Shown here piece by piece: positions 1 through 10,280 of a stretch of DNA of 64,000 nt (position 1 is its first letter; each line of letters opens with the position of its first letter). This DNA comes from Pararge aegeria (taxonomy: Eukaryota; Arthropoda; Insecta; Lepidoptera; Nymphalidae): assembly GCF_905163445.1 (NCBI RefSeq), contig NC_053197.1:2294001-2358000 (forward strand). Direction: 5' to 3'. The position numbers and the translations under genes were made by a program. The notes beneath the pieces were generated by a model. It was not told the DNA's origin and did no database searches. It was given only the letters and a program-made list of their open reading frames with translations.

Positions 1-43
1 CGTTAAGTTGATGGCATTTAAATTCCATACCCACAACCGGTTT

Positions 44-352
44 TTTGTTATTCCACTACAAGTTAGCCCTTGATTGCAATCTCACCTGGTGATGGTGCAG
101 TCTAAGATGGTAGCGGGCTAACCTGTTAGGGAGTATGGTAGTTATAGCCCTAATTGGTTCCTACGCGACATCGCACCGGAACTCTTAATCGCTTAACGGC
201 ACGTCTTTGTCGGTAGGTTTGTAACTAGTCACGGCCAAAGCCCACCAGACAAAACATCGCCACATCGTATCGAAACGCAATCGGAAATCGGTCGCACGTC
301 TGTGTCGGTACCACTGTACCAGAAAAGTCCAGAGAAATTCAGAAAATATGAG
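44..352 (-). mobile_element. SINE-A copy, minus strand
   Basis: Reverse-orientation SINE-A. The plus strand opens with the complement of the tail (CACTACAAGTTAGCCC), then the complements of the CACCAGGTGAGATTGCA block and the GTGCCG[C/T]TAAGCGATT block. It peters out near AGAGAAATTCAG at about 340. The tRNA-like head is missing or unrecognisable, so this is a 5'-truncated copy. Confidence 0.85.
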
Positions 353-1007
353 ATTCAACATTGCCCTGTGGATGCCACAGTGGATGGTGGTGTGTGGCGT
401 AAATTCTGCATTAACTGGATACACACAGACCTATGGCGGTTCCGCTTGCAAATGAGCTACGGAGGTACGCTACAAGTTCGTAACTTGCACTATACCACAA
501 GGCAACGGGCGCAGTAGTCTGTACGATTTGCAGATTAACGTACGGCTATTTGATATGTATAGAAGGCTTCTGCTTTGTGGCTTTTAATCACGTTTCAGGT
601 TTCATAATATTTCGTTTCACATTCAAACATTAGTGAATACCATCAATAGATAGAACCCTTACGATTAATTAATAGACGCCACGTCTATTCTATAGTCTTA
701 CATCGACAGTTTTTTTTAATCTATGCGATCAAGTATCTAAGTATCTCTTTTGGAAATGTAAGCACACAAGTAATGTGAAATATTTTTTTTTATATGCATT
801 TAGCAGCTCATTGCACTAGTTAGCAATGAAACATTTTTTCGCAAGGAACAATTATTAATACAGCTACCTCATCGCATCGTTCGTAATGGCTATAGGGTGT
901 TTCTTATCTTATATCTTATATATATTTGTTTGTATCGAATTATCAATTATTTTCTGTTATTATTGTCAGAAGTAATTAAGAAACAATAATAACTTACTAA
1001 ACATTTT
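353..1007. other. no gene recognised
   Basis: AT-rich sequence between a SINE-A and a SINE-C copy. Two overlapping small ORFs on opposite strands near 185-517 fall partly in the SINE and show no family features. I see nothing else. Confidence 0.6.
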
Positions 1008-1305
1008 ATGAAAGCGGTGTCAACCCAGTGAGCAGGAGTTCGACTCCACTTTCGGGCGGCCGAATTCGAATCCCAGCACGCACCTCCAACTTACGTGCGT
1101 TTCAAGCAATCAAAATTTCACTTGCGTCAACGGTGAAGGAAAACATCGTGACCTGAGAGTTCTCCAAAATGTTCTCAAAGGTATCTGAAGTCCACCAATC
1201 CGCACTGAGCCAGCGTGATGAAATACGGCTTTGACCTTCGCATTGTGGTAAAAGACCCGCGCCCTTTAGTGGGCCGGTAATGCGTTTATATGATGATTTT
1301 AATGA
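1008..1305 (+). mobile_element. SINE-C copy, near full length
   Basis: Starts at AAGCGGTG, carries a B-box-like TTCGAATCCC followed by AGCACGCACCTC, then ACGGTGAAGGAAAACATCGTG, CCACCAATCCGCACTG and GTGGGCCGGTAATG. It ends in a short TGATGAT tail. The A-box region reads TCAACCCAGTG and is degraded. A block between CATCGTG and CCTGAGAG is deleted relative to other copies. Confidence 0.87.
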
Positions 1306-2164
1306 AGCATTTTTTTGAAAATCTAACTCATCAGGAATTCGTTTTAAAATCAGTCTCAGTTACCTCTCACATAGGACAGCCTTGACCACTACGCCAAGAA
1401 GGTAGTCACAAATCGAGTCATGAAGGTGAAACTGCAATTTTCGTCACACAAAGCTTGGAGAATCAAAAGATGTCGACGTCTAGAAGTTTCCAATTTTCCA
1501 AAAAAATTTGGACAGTCAGTCACACTGTAGTACCTGAATCCGCGGTGCAAAACCGTGGAGTATCATAGAAACCTACAAGAATTTCTGTAAATTCATTCAC
1601 CGTTTGACATTTGTTACTTTTTAAGCAATATAAAGCTACTTAGAGAAAATTTTTATCAGTATGAATTACTTTGAGCAAATGTCACTAACTTGATGCGGTT
1701 TTATATGATAATTATTTCAAAGTCTCTTACATATAAATTTATACAATGAAATCTCATAAATAATAAAGAAAAACGCGTTGGCACTCCCAAACAATGTGTA
1801 GCCGAGGCGAAGAAAGTGTGTACAGCCTTGTGTCACTGTTTAACAATCTCATAGATAGGAAACCATTACAGGATTTTAATTGGCATTAGTTTGGTAAGAA
1901 GCTCCTGTAAGAGTGTAGCCTGCCCAGTAGTGACATTTATGGTGGTGATGATGATGTTGTTTAACTTTCTAAATAAGCAATTGTCATATCTGGAACATTG
2001 GTATCACATGAACATGGGTGAAATTACACTTTGTCTTTTTGTCCATCCGTTTCACTATGTTTACCTAAAAAGGTACCTAGCAAACAAAATTTTGAAGGGA
2101 AGTTTATTTAAAATAACAAGTAAAAGAATAACTAATAGTACTAGTAATAATTATGACTTTTAAG
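1306..2164. other. no gene recognised
   Basis: Unclassified AT-rich sequence. A 90-codon ORF at 1891-2163 has low-complexity hydrophobic content and runs into the following SINE-C, so I do not call it a gene. Confidence 0.5.
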
Positions 2165-2412
2165 TGGAGCGAGTTCGAATTCAACCACGCACCTCTCACT
2201 TTTCCAAGTTATGTACGTTTTTTAAGTTATTAATATATCTTTGCTTTAATGGTGAAGGAAAACATTGTCAAGAAACCTGCATGCCTGAGCGTTCTCGATA
2301 ATGTTTTCAAAGGTGTGTGGATTCCACCAATTTGCACGGGGCCAGCGAGGTGGCCTTTCTCCTTGTGAGACCCGTGCCCTGTAGTGGGCCGGTAATGCGT
2401 TGATATCGTAAT
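2165..2412 (+). mobile_element. SINE-C copy, 5'-truncated
   Basis: Begins within the B-box region (GAGTTCGAATTC), then CACGCACCTCT, GGTGAAGGAAAACATTGT, CTGCATGCCTGAG and GTAGTGGGCCGGTAATGCG. The CTACGGCCTTAACCCC block is deleted. The (TGA)n tail has decayed to GATATCGTAATGA. Confidence 0.83.
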
Positions 2413-2939
2413 GAATCACTAAAGTACAATATGAATTAAAAGATAGTGACATGCATACAAAGATGTGCTCATAATTCTAAGTTCGTAGAGTAGGAGTTAA
2501 TATTACATATTGCACTTCAAACAAGACTATAAATTGCGTTTGATTAACTCATTACTGTTTACTGTATGAGATTGCTATACTGTGTCTCATATTATGCTGA
2601 GCTGATGTGTTTTATAAAAGTTTAACAATATATCAAGCCGGGATCCGTACCCGTAGCGCTTTTCAAGATAACTTTGTTTATTCAAGTAGCTGTATTATCA
2701 CGATTATACACACTTCGCGGGTGCGCGGTGCCAAGTTTCTTTAAATAGCATTCAAGTGTTTTCTTTTCCGGCAGCGAGTCGCTTAACATAACCTCGTTTT
2801 GCTGATACTGTTAATGTAAATGCAATGTTTCTTGCCAAGAGAAACGAATTTTTGGGACTGTTTTCTAATTTAAAATGGCTACCCCCCCAATCCGGACTGC
2901 ACTTGAATAAAGTAGTAAAGAAGTGATAGCAATATGGTT
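2413..2939. other. no gene recognised
   Basis: Unclassified sequence. It includes a moderately GC-rich patch around 2700-2800 with no matching repeat elsewhere in the window. Confidence 0.5.
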
Positions 2940-3052
2940 GAGACTTGGACCTCCCATTCCTCGGCACGTAGCTCTTAGTTTAAGCAATCAAATACCACCT
3001 ACTATAACTTTAAAGGAAAACATTGTGAGGAAAGGAAACAGTGTACAAAGGA
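2940..3052 (+). mobile_element. degraded SINE-C fragment
   Basis: Only the landmarks survive: CTCCCATTCCTCGGCACG, then AAGCAATCAAATA and AAAGGAAAACATTGTGAGGAAA in the same order and spacing as in better SINE-C copies. Old copy, moderate confidence. Confidence 0.5.
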
Positions 3053-3270
3053 AAGCTTATTTCGTAATAGATCTTTTCCAGGACGTGAGTAAGATGATTT
3101 AATTGTGGTATAGCTCAAATAAAGGTACAATATACTAAATGATGACTACTAAAATATGCAATATATCTAAATATTAACAAAATTCTACATACTAATACAG
3201 AATAAAATTTAAAGCTATTAATATTACATACAAAATACATAAAAATAATATAATAAATATTTCTATACTA

Positions 3271-3309
3271 AATGGGTAAATAAATACTATAAATATGTAT
3301 TTACCCATT
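3271..3309. repeat. 12-bp-arm hairpin
   Basis: AATGGGTAAATA (3271-3282) pairs perfectly with TATTTACCCATT (3298-3309) across a 15-nt AT-rich loop. It sits just upstream of a SINE-C scrap. No flanking duplication is obvious. Confidence 0.85.
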
Positions 3310-3370
3310 CACACTTGGCAAGCTTGGTGGGCTACGGCCTAAACCCTTCTCGCCCCTTCTCGTATGATTA
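3305..3370 (+). mobile_element. SINE-C 3' scrap
   Basis: AGCTTGGTGGGCTACGGCC followed by TAAACCCTTCTC matches the GCGTGGTGGACTACGGCC block of SINE-C. Both flanks are lost. Confidence 0.5.
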
Positions 3371-4182
3371 TAATAATTACCTGTAATTAATAATAATTGA
3401 AAGATAAGTTTATACACGGAAATCTACATAATACATTGGATAAGCAACTAAAACATGTATTTAATAGACTAGTACAAACAATATCTGTTTGAAAAGTTGA
3501 AATCAGGATGAATAAAGCGTTTGACTTAGGTCCGAGATTAACTGAGGTCATCGCAAAGTTCTAATATCCCGAGTTTAACGAAAGCAAAAAGATTTCATAA
3601 TATAAAAGTGTGATAGAATAAATTTATTCTGCTTTTAAAATATAATTTAAGTTTTGGAATTAAATCTTTTCTAAAAACTATTGCTACGAAATGTTACGGA
3701 GAGAAAATCAGGTTATGGATGGTGGTATCATAAAAATGATATTATTTTATATAATATAATAGAAGTATCTCCAGTAAGGATAGCAGAATAGATATTTCGT
3801 AACATCACGAAAGATGAATAAAACTTTTCAAATTGGAGCAGCACAACCAAACATATCTCAACATTTCAACGCAACGTTTTAAAATTAATTTGACTAGATT
3901 AACATAACACAAGAAGAATTTACATCGCTATTTTTCCTGGCAAAGTTAAGTAACAAAAAAAATTGTGTAAACAGGTCAACGAGATATTATGTAAATGGAC
4001 GCTTTGAGACAACGTTCCGCCTCTGTGCCTAGAATTTGCATGGTTTTGCCGATTCATAGGTTCAAAAGAAAGTATACTGGGTAACAAAGAGGCGTATTAT
4101 CACGGGGTATTTGTGCGTGATCAAATTAGAAATGAAGAGATCCGGAAAACGATGTGGAAGCTCATAGACAAGGCCAGAATTA
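3371..4182. other. no gene recognised
   Basis: AT-rich sequence with no ORF of note and no repeat shared with the rest of the window. Confidence 0.55.
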
Positions 4183-4467
4183 CTTGAATATTGGATAGAA
4201 GCAAGCGATACTTTGCGGAAATCCATGATCTCATCTCCTGAGGACGCTCCGAAACCCGAAACCGAAACCCGAAACCGAAACCCGAAACTGAAACCCGAAA
4301 CCCGAAACCGAAACACGAAACCGAAACCCGAAACCGAAATCGTAAGAACAATGCCGAAGATCTGCTTGGTGTGGAGTATAAGGCTTGAAGAAATAATTAA
4401 TTACACCATACAAATTCTCCTGCTTTTCACGGAGTATAGCAAATTAAGCTTAATTTTCATAAGAATT
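4183..4467 (-). mobile_element. family H copy with internal minisatellite
   Basis: The plus strand opens ATATTGGATAGAAGCAAGCG and TTTGCGGAAATCCATGAT, the complement of the right end of the bounded H copy at 49039-49353. It closes ACGGAGTATAGCAAATTAAG with TTTTCATAA. A central AGATCTGCTTGGTGTGGAG is shared with the 49 kb and 4.9 kb copies. About 130 bp present at 49 kb, between the outer end and the CATCTCCTGAGGA block, are deleted here. Confidence 0.75.
4249..4339. repeat. (CCGAAA)n / (CCCGAAA)n minisatellite
   Basis: About 90 bp of alternating CCGAAA and CCCGAAA units, with rare variants (ACTGAAA, ACACGAAA). Overlapping ORFs here encode only Arg/Phe/Ser/Val or Pro/Glu/Thr/Asn/Lys repeats. 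They are by-products of the repeat, not genes. Confidence 0.92.
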
Positions 4468-4854
4468 ACTTAAGCTATTGATAAAGCTATGCTATGGAGT
4501 AACTCAAGATAAATTTGAGGTGAATGAGCAGTCTTTAGTAACATTAGAGCTTTTAATGACAGAACTCTACTGGGAAAGTGTTATCGCCGTTCTTATCTCT
4601 GCCGCCAAACAGCATTGTCGTAGTATATTTATTTATTATTTTTATTATTATTTATTATACCGTACCACCTTCGGATGGGTCATTTAAAAAGTAATTATTT
4701 AGTAATCAGTACTAAAATAGGAGCAAGTTTAATATTCATGATTAACTTTTTAATGTTTTACGGCTGGAAACAGGCTCCTCCCTCAGGAGGGGAGGTTGCT
4801 AGAGATTTTTGTGACAAACCTCATCCGGGGAAGTACTTTCGCCATATTGGATAC
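4468..4854. other. no gene recognised
   Basis: Holds a short (TTTATTA)n stretch near 4625-4660. GGCTCCTCCCTCAGGAGGGG at 4772-4791 is a strong short inverted repeat (CCTCCC/GGGAGG-type). No gene is seen. Confidence 0.5.
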
Positions 4855-4975
4855 TTAACAATTATACATTGTAAAGTCAACATCTCCTCTCCGGTTTCGG
4901 AGCGAAACGTGCGCATGTACCGTACATTACCGAGGATCTGTTTGGTGTGGAGTATACGGATTAAAGTTGTGTTCC
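4855..4975 (-). mobile_element. family H internal fragment
   Basis: Contains TGTAAAGTCAACATCTCCT, CGGTTTCGGAG and GAGGATCTGTTTGGTGTGG. These occur in the same order as in the complement of the 49 kb H copy. It is bounded downstream by a LINE-E tail. Confidence 0.65.
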
Positions 4976-4987
4976 AGCCTATAAAAT

Positions 4988-5163
4988 TCCAAATTCAAAA
5001 TTCATTTATTTTCAAGTAGACCCAGTTCACAAGCACTTTTGAAACGTCAATTCAGTCTGTTGGTAGTGACTCTACCACTGGTTCGGAAAGCAGATTGCCA
5101 CTGAGAAGAGCTGGCAAGAAACTCAGCAGATTGCTTTTCAACATCATTTTACAGTTTACAATG
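4988..5163 (-). mobile_element. LINE-E 3' end, 5'-truncated
   Basis: Complement of the LINE-E terminus. The plus strand reads the tail as TTCAAAATTCATTTATTTTC, then GACTCTACCACTGGTTCGG, then GAAACTCAGCAGATTGC and TTCAACATCA. About 175 bp with no coding part, a typical dead-on-arrival insertion. Confidence 0.85.
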
Positions 5164-5167
5164 TATA

Positions 5168-5300
5168 ATTATAGGGCGCATTTGCCGGTGTTATTACAGG
5201 CACATGGCTTAACACCTACGTCTCAGTTTAATGGACACAGGGCGTTGCTTGTAGTTTCGTTGTATGCCCTGCGAAGCGTTGCTTTGTTAATAAGCGATGG
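5168..5300 (+). repeat. family I repeat
   Basis: TTGCCGGTGTTATTACAGGC, then ATGGACACAGGGCG and TGCCCTGCGAAGCGTTGCT. These match in order GTTGCCGGTGTTATTTAAGG, GTGGACACAGGGCG and GTCCTGTTAAGTGTTGCT at 58825-58975. Class unknown; no ORF. Confidence 0.6.
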
Positions 5301-5339
5301 TTTTCTTCATGATGTGGAAAAAGATACACCTAGAAGAAC

Positions 5340-5687
5340 CAAATAAAGTACAAAAATCTACAGTTGTTAATATGAAATGCCAAATGATAAGTTCCTTAAT
5401 ATAAACTTTAAGACTCGGATGTTGGAAAAAAAATTGTAAGCTCGCATAAGAATACAGTGTTAGTAGACCTCCCAACTAGTTTGATAAATATTGTCAATAG
5501 AGATAATGCATACACTTTCCTTAAGAGACAGCGAATAAACTCAGAATACTAGAGCACGTTAGATACACCATACCGTATAATTAGCTATTTTAAAACCTGA
5601 ACATTCCGGATGTCATAAGATAACAGTTAAATAACACTTTACACTTTCAATTAATTACATTTAAAGTCTTAACAAACATGGTACATA
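5340..5687. other. no gene recognised
   Basis: AT-rich spacer between family I and an RTE fragment. Nothing recognised. Confidence 0.5.
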
Positions 5688-6038
5688 AACATCATATAAA
5701 CCGATAGACGTCTTCTAGACATAGGTCTTTTGTAGGGAGTTCCAAAATCCACGGTTTTGTGCTGCTTTATTCCAGCGTCTACCTGTGTCGTGCCTAATGT
5801 CGACCGTCTACCTCGTCGGGCGTCGACCAACGCTGCGCTTACCACTTGGGGCTGCCATTCCAGCACCTTGGGACTCCAACGTCCATCCCTTCTCTGAACG
5901 ATGTGCCCCGCCCATTGGCACTTTAGCTTCGTACTCGTTGAGCTATGTCGGTAACTCTGGTTCTTCTACGGATCTCCACATTTCTGCTCACATAGCTCTC
6001 TCCATCGCCCGCTGAGTCACTCTGAGCCTTCTTACAAA
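5688..6038 (-). mobile_element. LINE-D (RTE-like) C-terminal fragment
   Basis: Complement of the RTE C-terminal coding region. The plus strand shows the complement of CTACAAAAGACCTATGTC near the start and the complement of CACTCAGCGGGCGATGGAGA near the end. Read on the minus strand the fragment follows the same order as the 45.6 kb copy (ITQRAMERAM, then GHI, then the Gly-Lys-Arg basic segment), with stops and frameshifts. The (TGA)n tail is lost, leaving ATATGATG complement at 5690. Confidence 0.82.
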
Positions 6039-6189
6039 TATTCATACTAGGGTATTATGTACTATTACCACCTCTTTAATGGCACATAATATCATAGTGT
6101 GAATATTACTAAAAAATAAATAAATCATATTCAGAAAAAATGCACTGTCTTGATTTCCTTTACAGGCAACCTATGTTGAAAGCAATAGG

Positions 6190-6257
6190 TTAATATAACC
6201 TATTACTTCGGTTGTTTGTAAGATATTGCTTAGGCAATAATACCGCCTTTGCACAGA
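6190..6257 (+). mobile_element. LINE-G-like 3' scrap with stem-loop
   Basis: GTTTGTAAGATATTGCTTAG followed by GCAATAATACCGCCTTTGC. TATTGC (6224-6229) pairs with GCAATA (6234-6239) around a 4-nt loop, at the place where other LINE-G tails have ATCGCT/AGCGAT. It runs straight into a SINE-B tail. Confidence 0.5.
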
Positions 6258-6526
6258 ACTATAAATAAATAAATAAATATACTACGACAATACACACATC
6301 GCCATTTAGCCCCAATTTAAACGTAACTTGTGTTATGGGTACTAAGATGACTGATGAATATTTTTTATACATAATATACATAAATACTTAGAGTATACAT
6401 ATAAACACCCAGACACTGAACAACATTCATGCTCATCACACAAACATTTTCCAGTTGTGGGAATCGAACCTACGGCCTTGGACTCAGAAAGCAGGGTCGC
6501 TGCAAACTGCGCCAATCGGCCGTCAA
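6258..6526 (-). mobile_element. SINE-B copy, near full length
   Basis: Complement of SINE-B. The plus strand starts with the tail complement AAATAAATAAATATACTACG and ACACATCGCCATTTAGCCCC. It ends with the B-box complement GGGAATCGAACC, AGAAAGCAGGGTCGCTGC and CGCCAATCGGCCGTC. The A box is slightly altered (TTGGCGCAGTTTG on the minus strand). Confidence 0.9.
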
Positions 6527-7599
6527 ACTGAACTGTATATCTTTTCTCCTTATTTTGTCTATATTGTATTGTTAAGTGTGTGCATGTATTTTTGTAGAAC
6601 CAAGTAGTCATAAGCAAATATTTGGCACTGCCTTATTTTACTAATATCAATGGCTTCTCGATTTTTGATAAGACTTGGATTTCTCTGAACTATTAAGTGT
6701 TTTTGATGAACTGGAAAGAGTGTGGAAACTCCCATAGAAATTCCCAAATTGACGCTGCGGGAAATAAAATGATACACTTTCTCTCGTGCATTCAAAGAAC
6801 AAACCGCTAGAGAGCTCTCTAGAGAGTATAAAAACTTTTTTAGTTTTAAAGGTTTAATCGGATTTTGGCTTCAGCGGAGGCTATAATCATTACCGGTTTA
6901 CAATTTCAGTCCTCCGCGATGTATAAAGCCACAAACTTTCATGGCATCTTGGGGTACGATAAAGAAGCAACGATGTCATAAAATATTATTTTATAATGCT
7001 AAACCCCGCTTTACAGAAACGTGAATATCCATATTAATAAGTATTTTGTTAACTAACTGCTCTTAACTTGATAAAATTCCATAGCTTTTATCTTGAACAA
7101 TTCAATACTAAGACATTTTTTATCATGTCTAGGCAACCGAAGAATTCTTACAAAGTAAATTTTAAAATTACTTGATTTCATGTGGTAACATGACCCTACC
7201 CTAACATATCATATGAACTCACCAACACACACCAAAACACACCCACTCGGTACCCCTGTCCGGCAAAGTACCCCAAACGCTAGGCTATGAGCCGCATTAT
7301 CTAAAAATTTCATTTGTTTTCAACAATCACTAGTATATCCCATATTAAATTTATTATTATATCCCATTATTAAAGAAAATAATTTTACAGTAATTCTCAG
7401 CAACATGGCTGCGAAAAATATTTTTCATTCCGGTTATATTTTTACGGCGCGTCAGAGAAAAAGTAATTTGGTAAGAGGTGAGCGCGATAATACTTTACAT
7501 TTGTATTGTTGTTAAATTTGAAATAAGGTCTATGGATCTTGAGCATTTGTTTGTTCATTTGATTAGACTACCGCTCTCTTGGCACAGGTTCTGCCATTC
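6527..7599. other. no gene recognised
   Basis: Mostly unclassified. A 91-codon minus ORF crosses the SINE boundary and a 78-codon minus ORF at 6559-6795 shows no domain. CA-rich low complexity lies near 7218-7250. Confidence 0.5.
6807..6835 (+). promoter_or_regulatory. 16-bp palindrome next to a TATA-like box
   Basis: CTAGAGAGCTCTCTAG (6807-6822) is a perfect palindrome. It is followed by AGAGTATAAAAACTT, whose TATAAAAA is a good TATA-box match. GAGA-type sequence beside TATA can occur in insect promoters, but there is no gene downstream that I can support, so function is speculative. Confidence 0.25.
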
Positions 7600-7742
7600 A
7601 ATAGTTGTTGCCTGTAAGAAATTGCTTGCAGCCGCCTTTGCATGTGTACATTTTTTAATTAATTTCTTATATTTGCTATTTTGTGTTATCTGCATTATTT
7701 TATGTTTTGCGTACAATAAAGTCTTCTTCTTCTTCTTAGCCT
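7600..7742 (+). mobile_element. LINE-G-like 3' tail with (CTT)n
   Basis: TTGTTGCCTGTAAGAAATTG followed by CAGCCGCCTTTGCATG, a T-rich 3' UTR, then GTACAATAAAGTCTTC and a (TTC)n run. The order (CCGCC, T-rich, GTACAATAAA, simple-sequence tail) matches the complete tail at 56.5 kb. The stem-loop is not preserved. Confidence 0.6.
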
Positions 7743-7784
7743 TAGACTTTTAGAGATTCCTCATTAAATTGGCCGGTAAAAAAT

Positions 7785-8062
7785 TCGATATGATGATGAT
7801 CATTGTAATTATGAACTGATTACCGGTTGACTACAGGACATGGGTCTCTTCTCAATCCACCACACTAGCCCAGTGCGGATTAGTAGACTTCACAAGCCTT
7901 TTTAAACACAATGGAGAACTTAAAAGCATACAGGATTTCACTTTTACCACCGTGTGGTAAAAGGGTAATTTAATTACCTAAAACGCACATAATCGTAAAA
8001 GTTAATTGATGCAAGCCGGGGTTTCAACTCGACCCCCTAAGGTTGAAGTTCAGACCAAGCAA
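7785..8062 (-). mobile_element. SINE-C copy, rearranged
   Basis: Complement of SINE-C: (ATG)n-like start, GATTACCGGTTGACTACAGG, TAGCCCAGTGCGGATTAGTA, then TTTTACCACCGTG in place of TTCCTTCACCGTTG, and AACGCACATAA. It ends GGTTTCAACTCGACCCCC (B-box complement, diverged). About 30 bp of internal change. Confidence 0.65.
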
Positions 8063-8099
8063 ATCTTCTTGCGTCTCAGTTTTCGAAAGCTTACATTAG

Positions 8100-8610
8100 G
8101 ATGCAGGTAGCACTGAACCTCCCATCCTTCTTTCTTGCGACTCTATTGTCTCTGGTTTTCATACACCACCAATAGGTACTGATAACTGTTCGCAAGCTCG
8201 ATGTGAGTTAAACCAGTGGCCAAGATGGTATACTTTCAGAAGTCCTACTTAACTGTTCTCCTCAGTTGTCTCCTGTACCAACACGCTTATTTCGTCTTTC
8301 TCTGGGTACTGCTCAAGTCCCAAATTTATGCTTATGTATTTGAGTCAGCACGGACGAAGTGTTTTACACACGCTTTTTCTGATTCATACCGCTATGATTT
8401 GAAACGTGTTCCAGCATCAGTGAATCCCTTCAAGGTTAGATTGAATAGGCATTTTCTAGGCATTCCCGCCCTAACTTTGACCGCCATATTGCTTTCCATA
8501 AGGCATGATAGTTGTCACGCGCACGCCTATCTAGTAAAAAAAAAGTTCAAACCACTTGGCTATTATCGCTTTTTAAACAAAATCAAATGTGCAGACGCAT
8601 ATACGTAAGC
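8100..8610 (+). pseudogene. degenerate LINE C-terminus, tentative
   Basis: A 130-codon ORF begins at 8216. Its middle (about residues 43-82) contains SARTKCFTHAF and then VPASVNPFKVRLNRHFLG. This resembles the end of many insect LINE ORF2 proteins, where an RTxxF segment is followed by WNxLPxxVFP and FKxRVNRHLLG. Trp-Asn and the Phe-Pro motif are missing here, and the N-terminal part looks unrelated and hydrophobic. I read it as an old Jockey-type ORF2 tail. An unrelated ORF is possible. No 3' tail motif is seen. Confidence 0.35.
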
Positions 8611-9094
8611 TGTCCACTAACGAAGGCTAATGTATGGAGTAAGCCTCATTAGAGCAGACCGATGCTGAACATCGCTGCGTCCACTCATTTGAATTAGCAT
8701 ATCGATCTGTCATGCACCTAACGCGTAAGTCCCACTCCCTGTTTACGTATGCGGGTCATGACCAAATTTGTTTACCGTTGCAACGGAAATCTTAACCGAA
8801 TTATAGGTACAATACGTGATATTATAAATGATTACGTATGTGTGTAACTACGAGTAGTTCGGTTCAACCACAACATACACATTTTTATTGCAGACAAAGT
8901 CCATATACCCCAAATGTTCTTCACACAGCAAACATGCTGAGGGAAGACCATTTTGGGATAACACCGTACTTATTGTGTATACTACAAGTTATCTTTTAAT
9001 TTTAGAGTGTGTATACCCAAATTAAAGATTTTCTTTCTTTCTTTCTATATACCTATAAAAAAAAATCAAACATAAATGTTGGCAATAACATTAA
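8611..9094. other. no gene; short (TTTC)n
   Basis: Unclassified sequence. AAAGATTTTCTTTCTTTCTT ends a possible retroelement tail at about 9026-9047. No ORF. Confidence 0.5.
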
Positions 9095-9300
9095 ACTTAA
9101 TCTTTCCATAGCACGCTGAGTGACTTGAAGTTTGTGGATCAGCCTCGCTGTCAGTGTCCACGTTTCGGCACCGTAAGCCATGACTGGTAGTGGGAGGACG
9201 CACTGATTGAAAACTTTTGTTTTCAGGCATGGGCGGTATGGGCGTCGCAAAGAATCAGCGGAGTTTGCCGAACGCTCCCCAGCCCAGCTGTAATATTCTA
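9095..9300 (-). mobile_element. LINE-D/RTE ORF fragment
   Basis: The minus-strand frame reads LKTKVFNQCVLPLPVMAYG then AETWTLTARLIHKLQVT and QRAMERLSL. This is the stretch just downstream of the RT thumb in RTE-type ORF2 proteins (usual pattern VFNxCVLPVxTYGAETW). It overlaps the QRAMER segment of the 45.6 kb copy but extends further 5'. The open segment covers about 65 codons and both ends are truncated. Confidence 0.75.
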
Positions 9301-10039
9301 TTGAAAGAGCTAAACTGCATGTTAATATAATTATACCACCAACTATACTAAGAACACGAATGCGCCTAGTTAGATTCTACTCGTGGCATCCAGCTTAACG
9401 CCTCGCCCCTAGTCTCGCACCCCGTCCCACAGTCCGTCCGTGACCTTGATCAATGTAACTGGGTCGAAATATCGACAAATCTCAAAATATTATCGTTGTA
9501 TTTAAAAGTTTAATTATTTTTAAGAAATGTTGATTAACGAGGATTTTGGTTTAAAATGTTATTGGTCGATGGTTTGCATAAGAAATTATTAGAACGGAAA
9601 ACTTGGGCAATATGTCAGTTAGGTTTTAGCTATTCAACAAAATACATGGAAAACTGCTGCGTTACCATTTATATGAGGTGAGATCGCAGGGACAACAGTC
9701 AAGCGCTTGCAGTCGATAGAAAAAGAGTAGGTATAAAACTTAAAGAGCATTTACTATTGGTGTTAAAATACAAAATTTAACAAATGGTACGCAAGGTTTT
9801 CCGCTAAGCATTTTTGCCTCAAAACGAACCGATGGTATTCAATCACCACTGCGCTAACGACGTCTCGTTGACAGGCAGAAAAGAAAGAAAACAACAATGA
9901 GTTCTAACGATGTCTAACACGAATAGTGCGGGTTGTGTGGAGCAATTTGTGATCTAATTTTAGTATCGAGTTTGTTTCAAGCATTTAAGAAAACTATTTT
10001 TCAAAATTTATTTACTTTATTCATCAAAAAAATTAATGA
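9301..10039. other. no gene recognised
   Basis: Unclassified, with no ORF of 60 or more codons and no within-window repeat recognised. Confidence 0.5.
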
Positions 10040-10280
10040 AATAAGCAGTGATAGCCTAGTGGACTGTAGGAATGTTTGTTTCAACGGTGAAGGAAAAAAT
10101 TCGTGAGGAAACCTGCATGCCTCAGAGTTCTCCATAATATAATGTTTTCAAAGCTGTGCGGAGTCAACCAATCTGCACTGGGCCAGCGTGGTAGACTACG
10201 GCCTTAATCCCCTCTCATTGTGAGTGGATACCCATTTCCTGTAGTGGGCCTTTAATGGGTTGATATGATGATGATGATTC
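10040..10280 (+). mobile_element. SINE-C copy with internal deletion
   Basis: The head AAGCAGTGATAGCCTAGTGG retains an A-box-like TAGCCTAGTGG. The copy then jumps to TTTCAACGGTGAAGGAAAAA, so the B box and about 100 bp are deleted. The 3' half is complete to GGGTTGATATGATGATGATG. Confidence 0.85.

Noticed and set aside
4121..4413. Overlapping ORFs with Arg-Phe-Arg-Val-Ser repeats
   Set aside because: They translate the (CCGAAA)n minisatellite in three frames. No start context, no conserved protein.
8216..8608. 130-codon ORF as a multi-membrane host protein
   Set aside because: Hydrophobic start is short, and the middle resembles a decayed LINE C-terminus; not supported as a gene.
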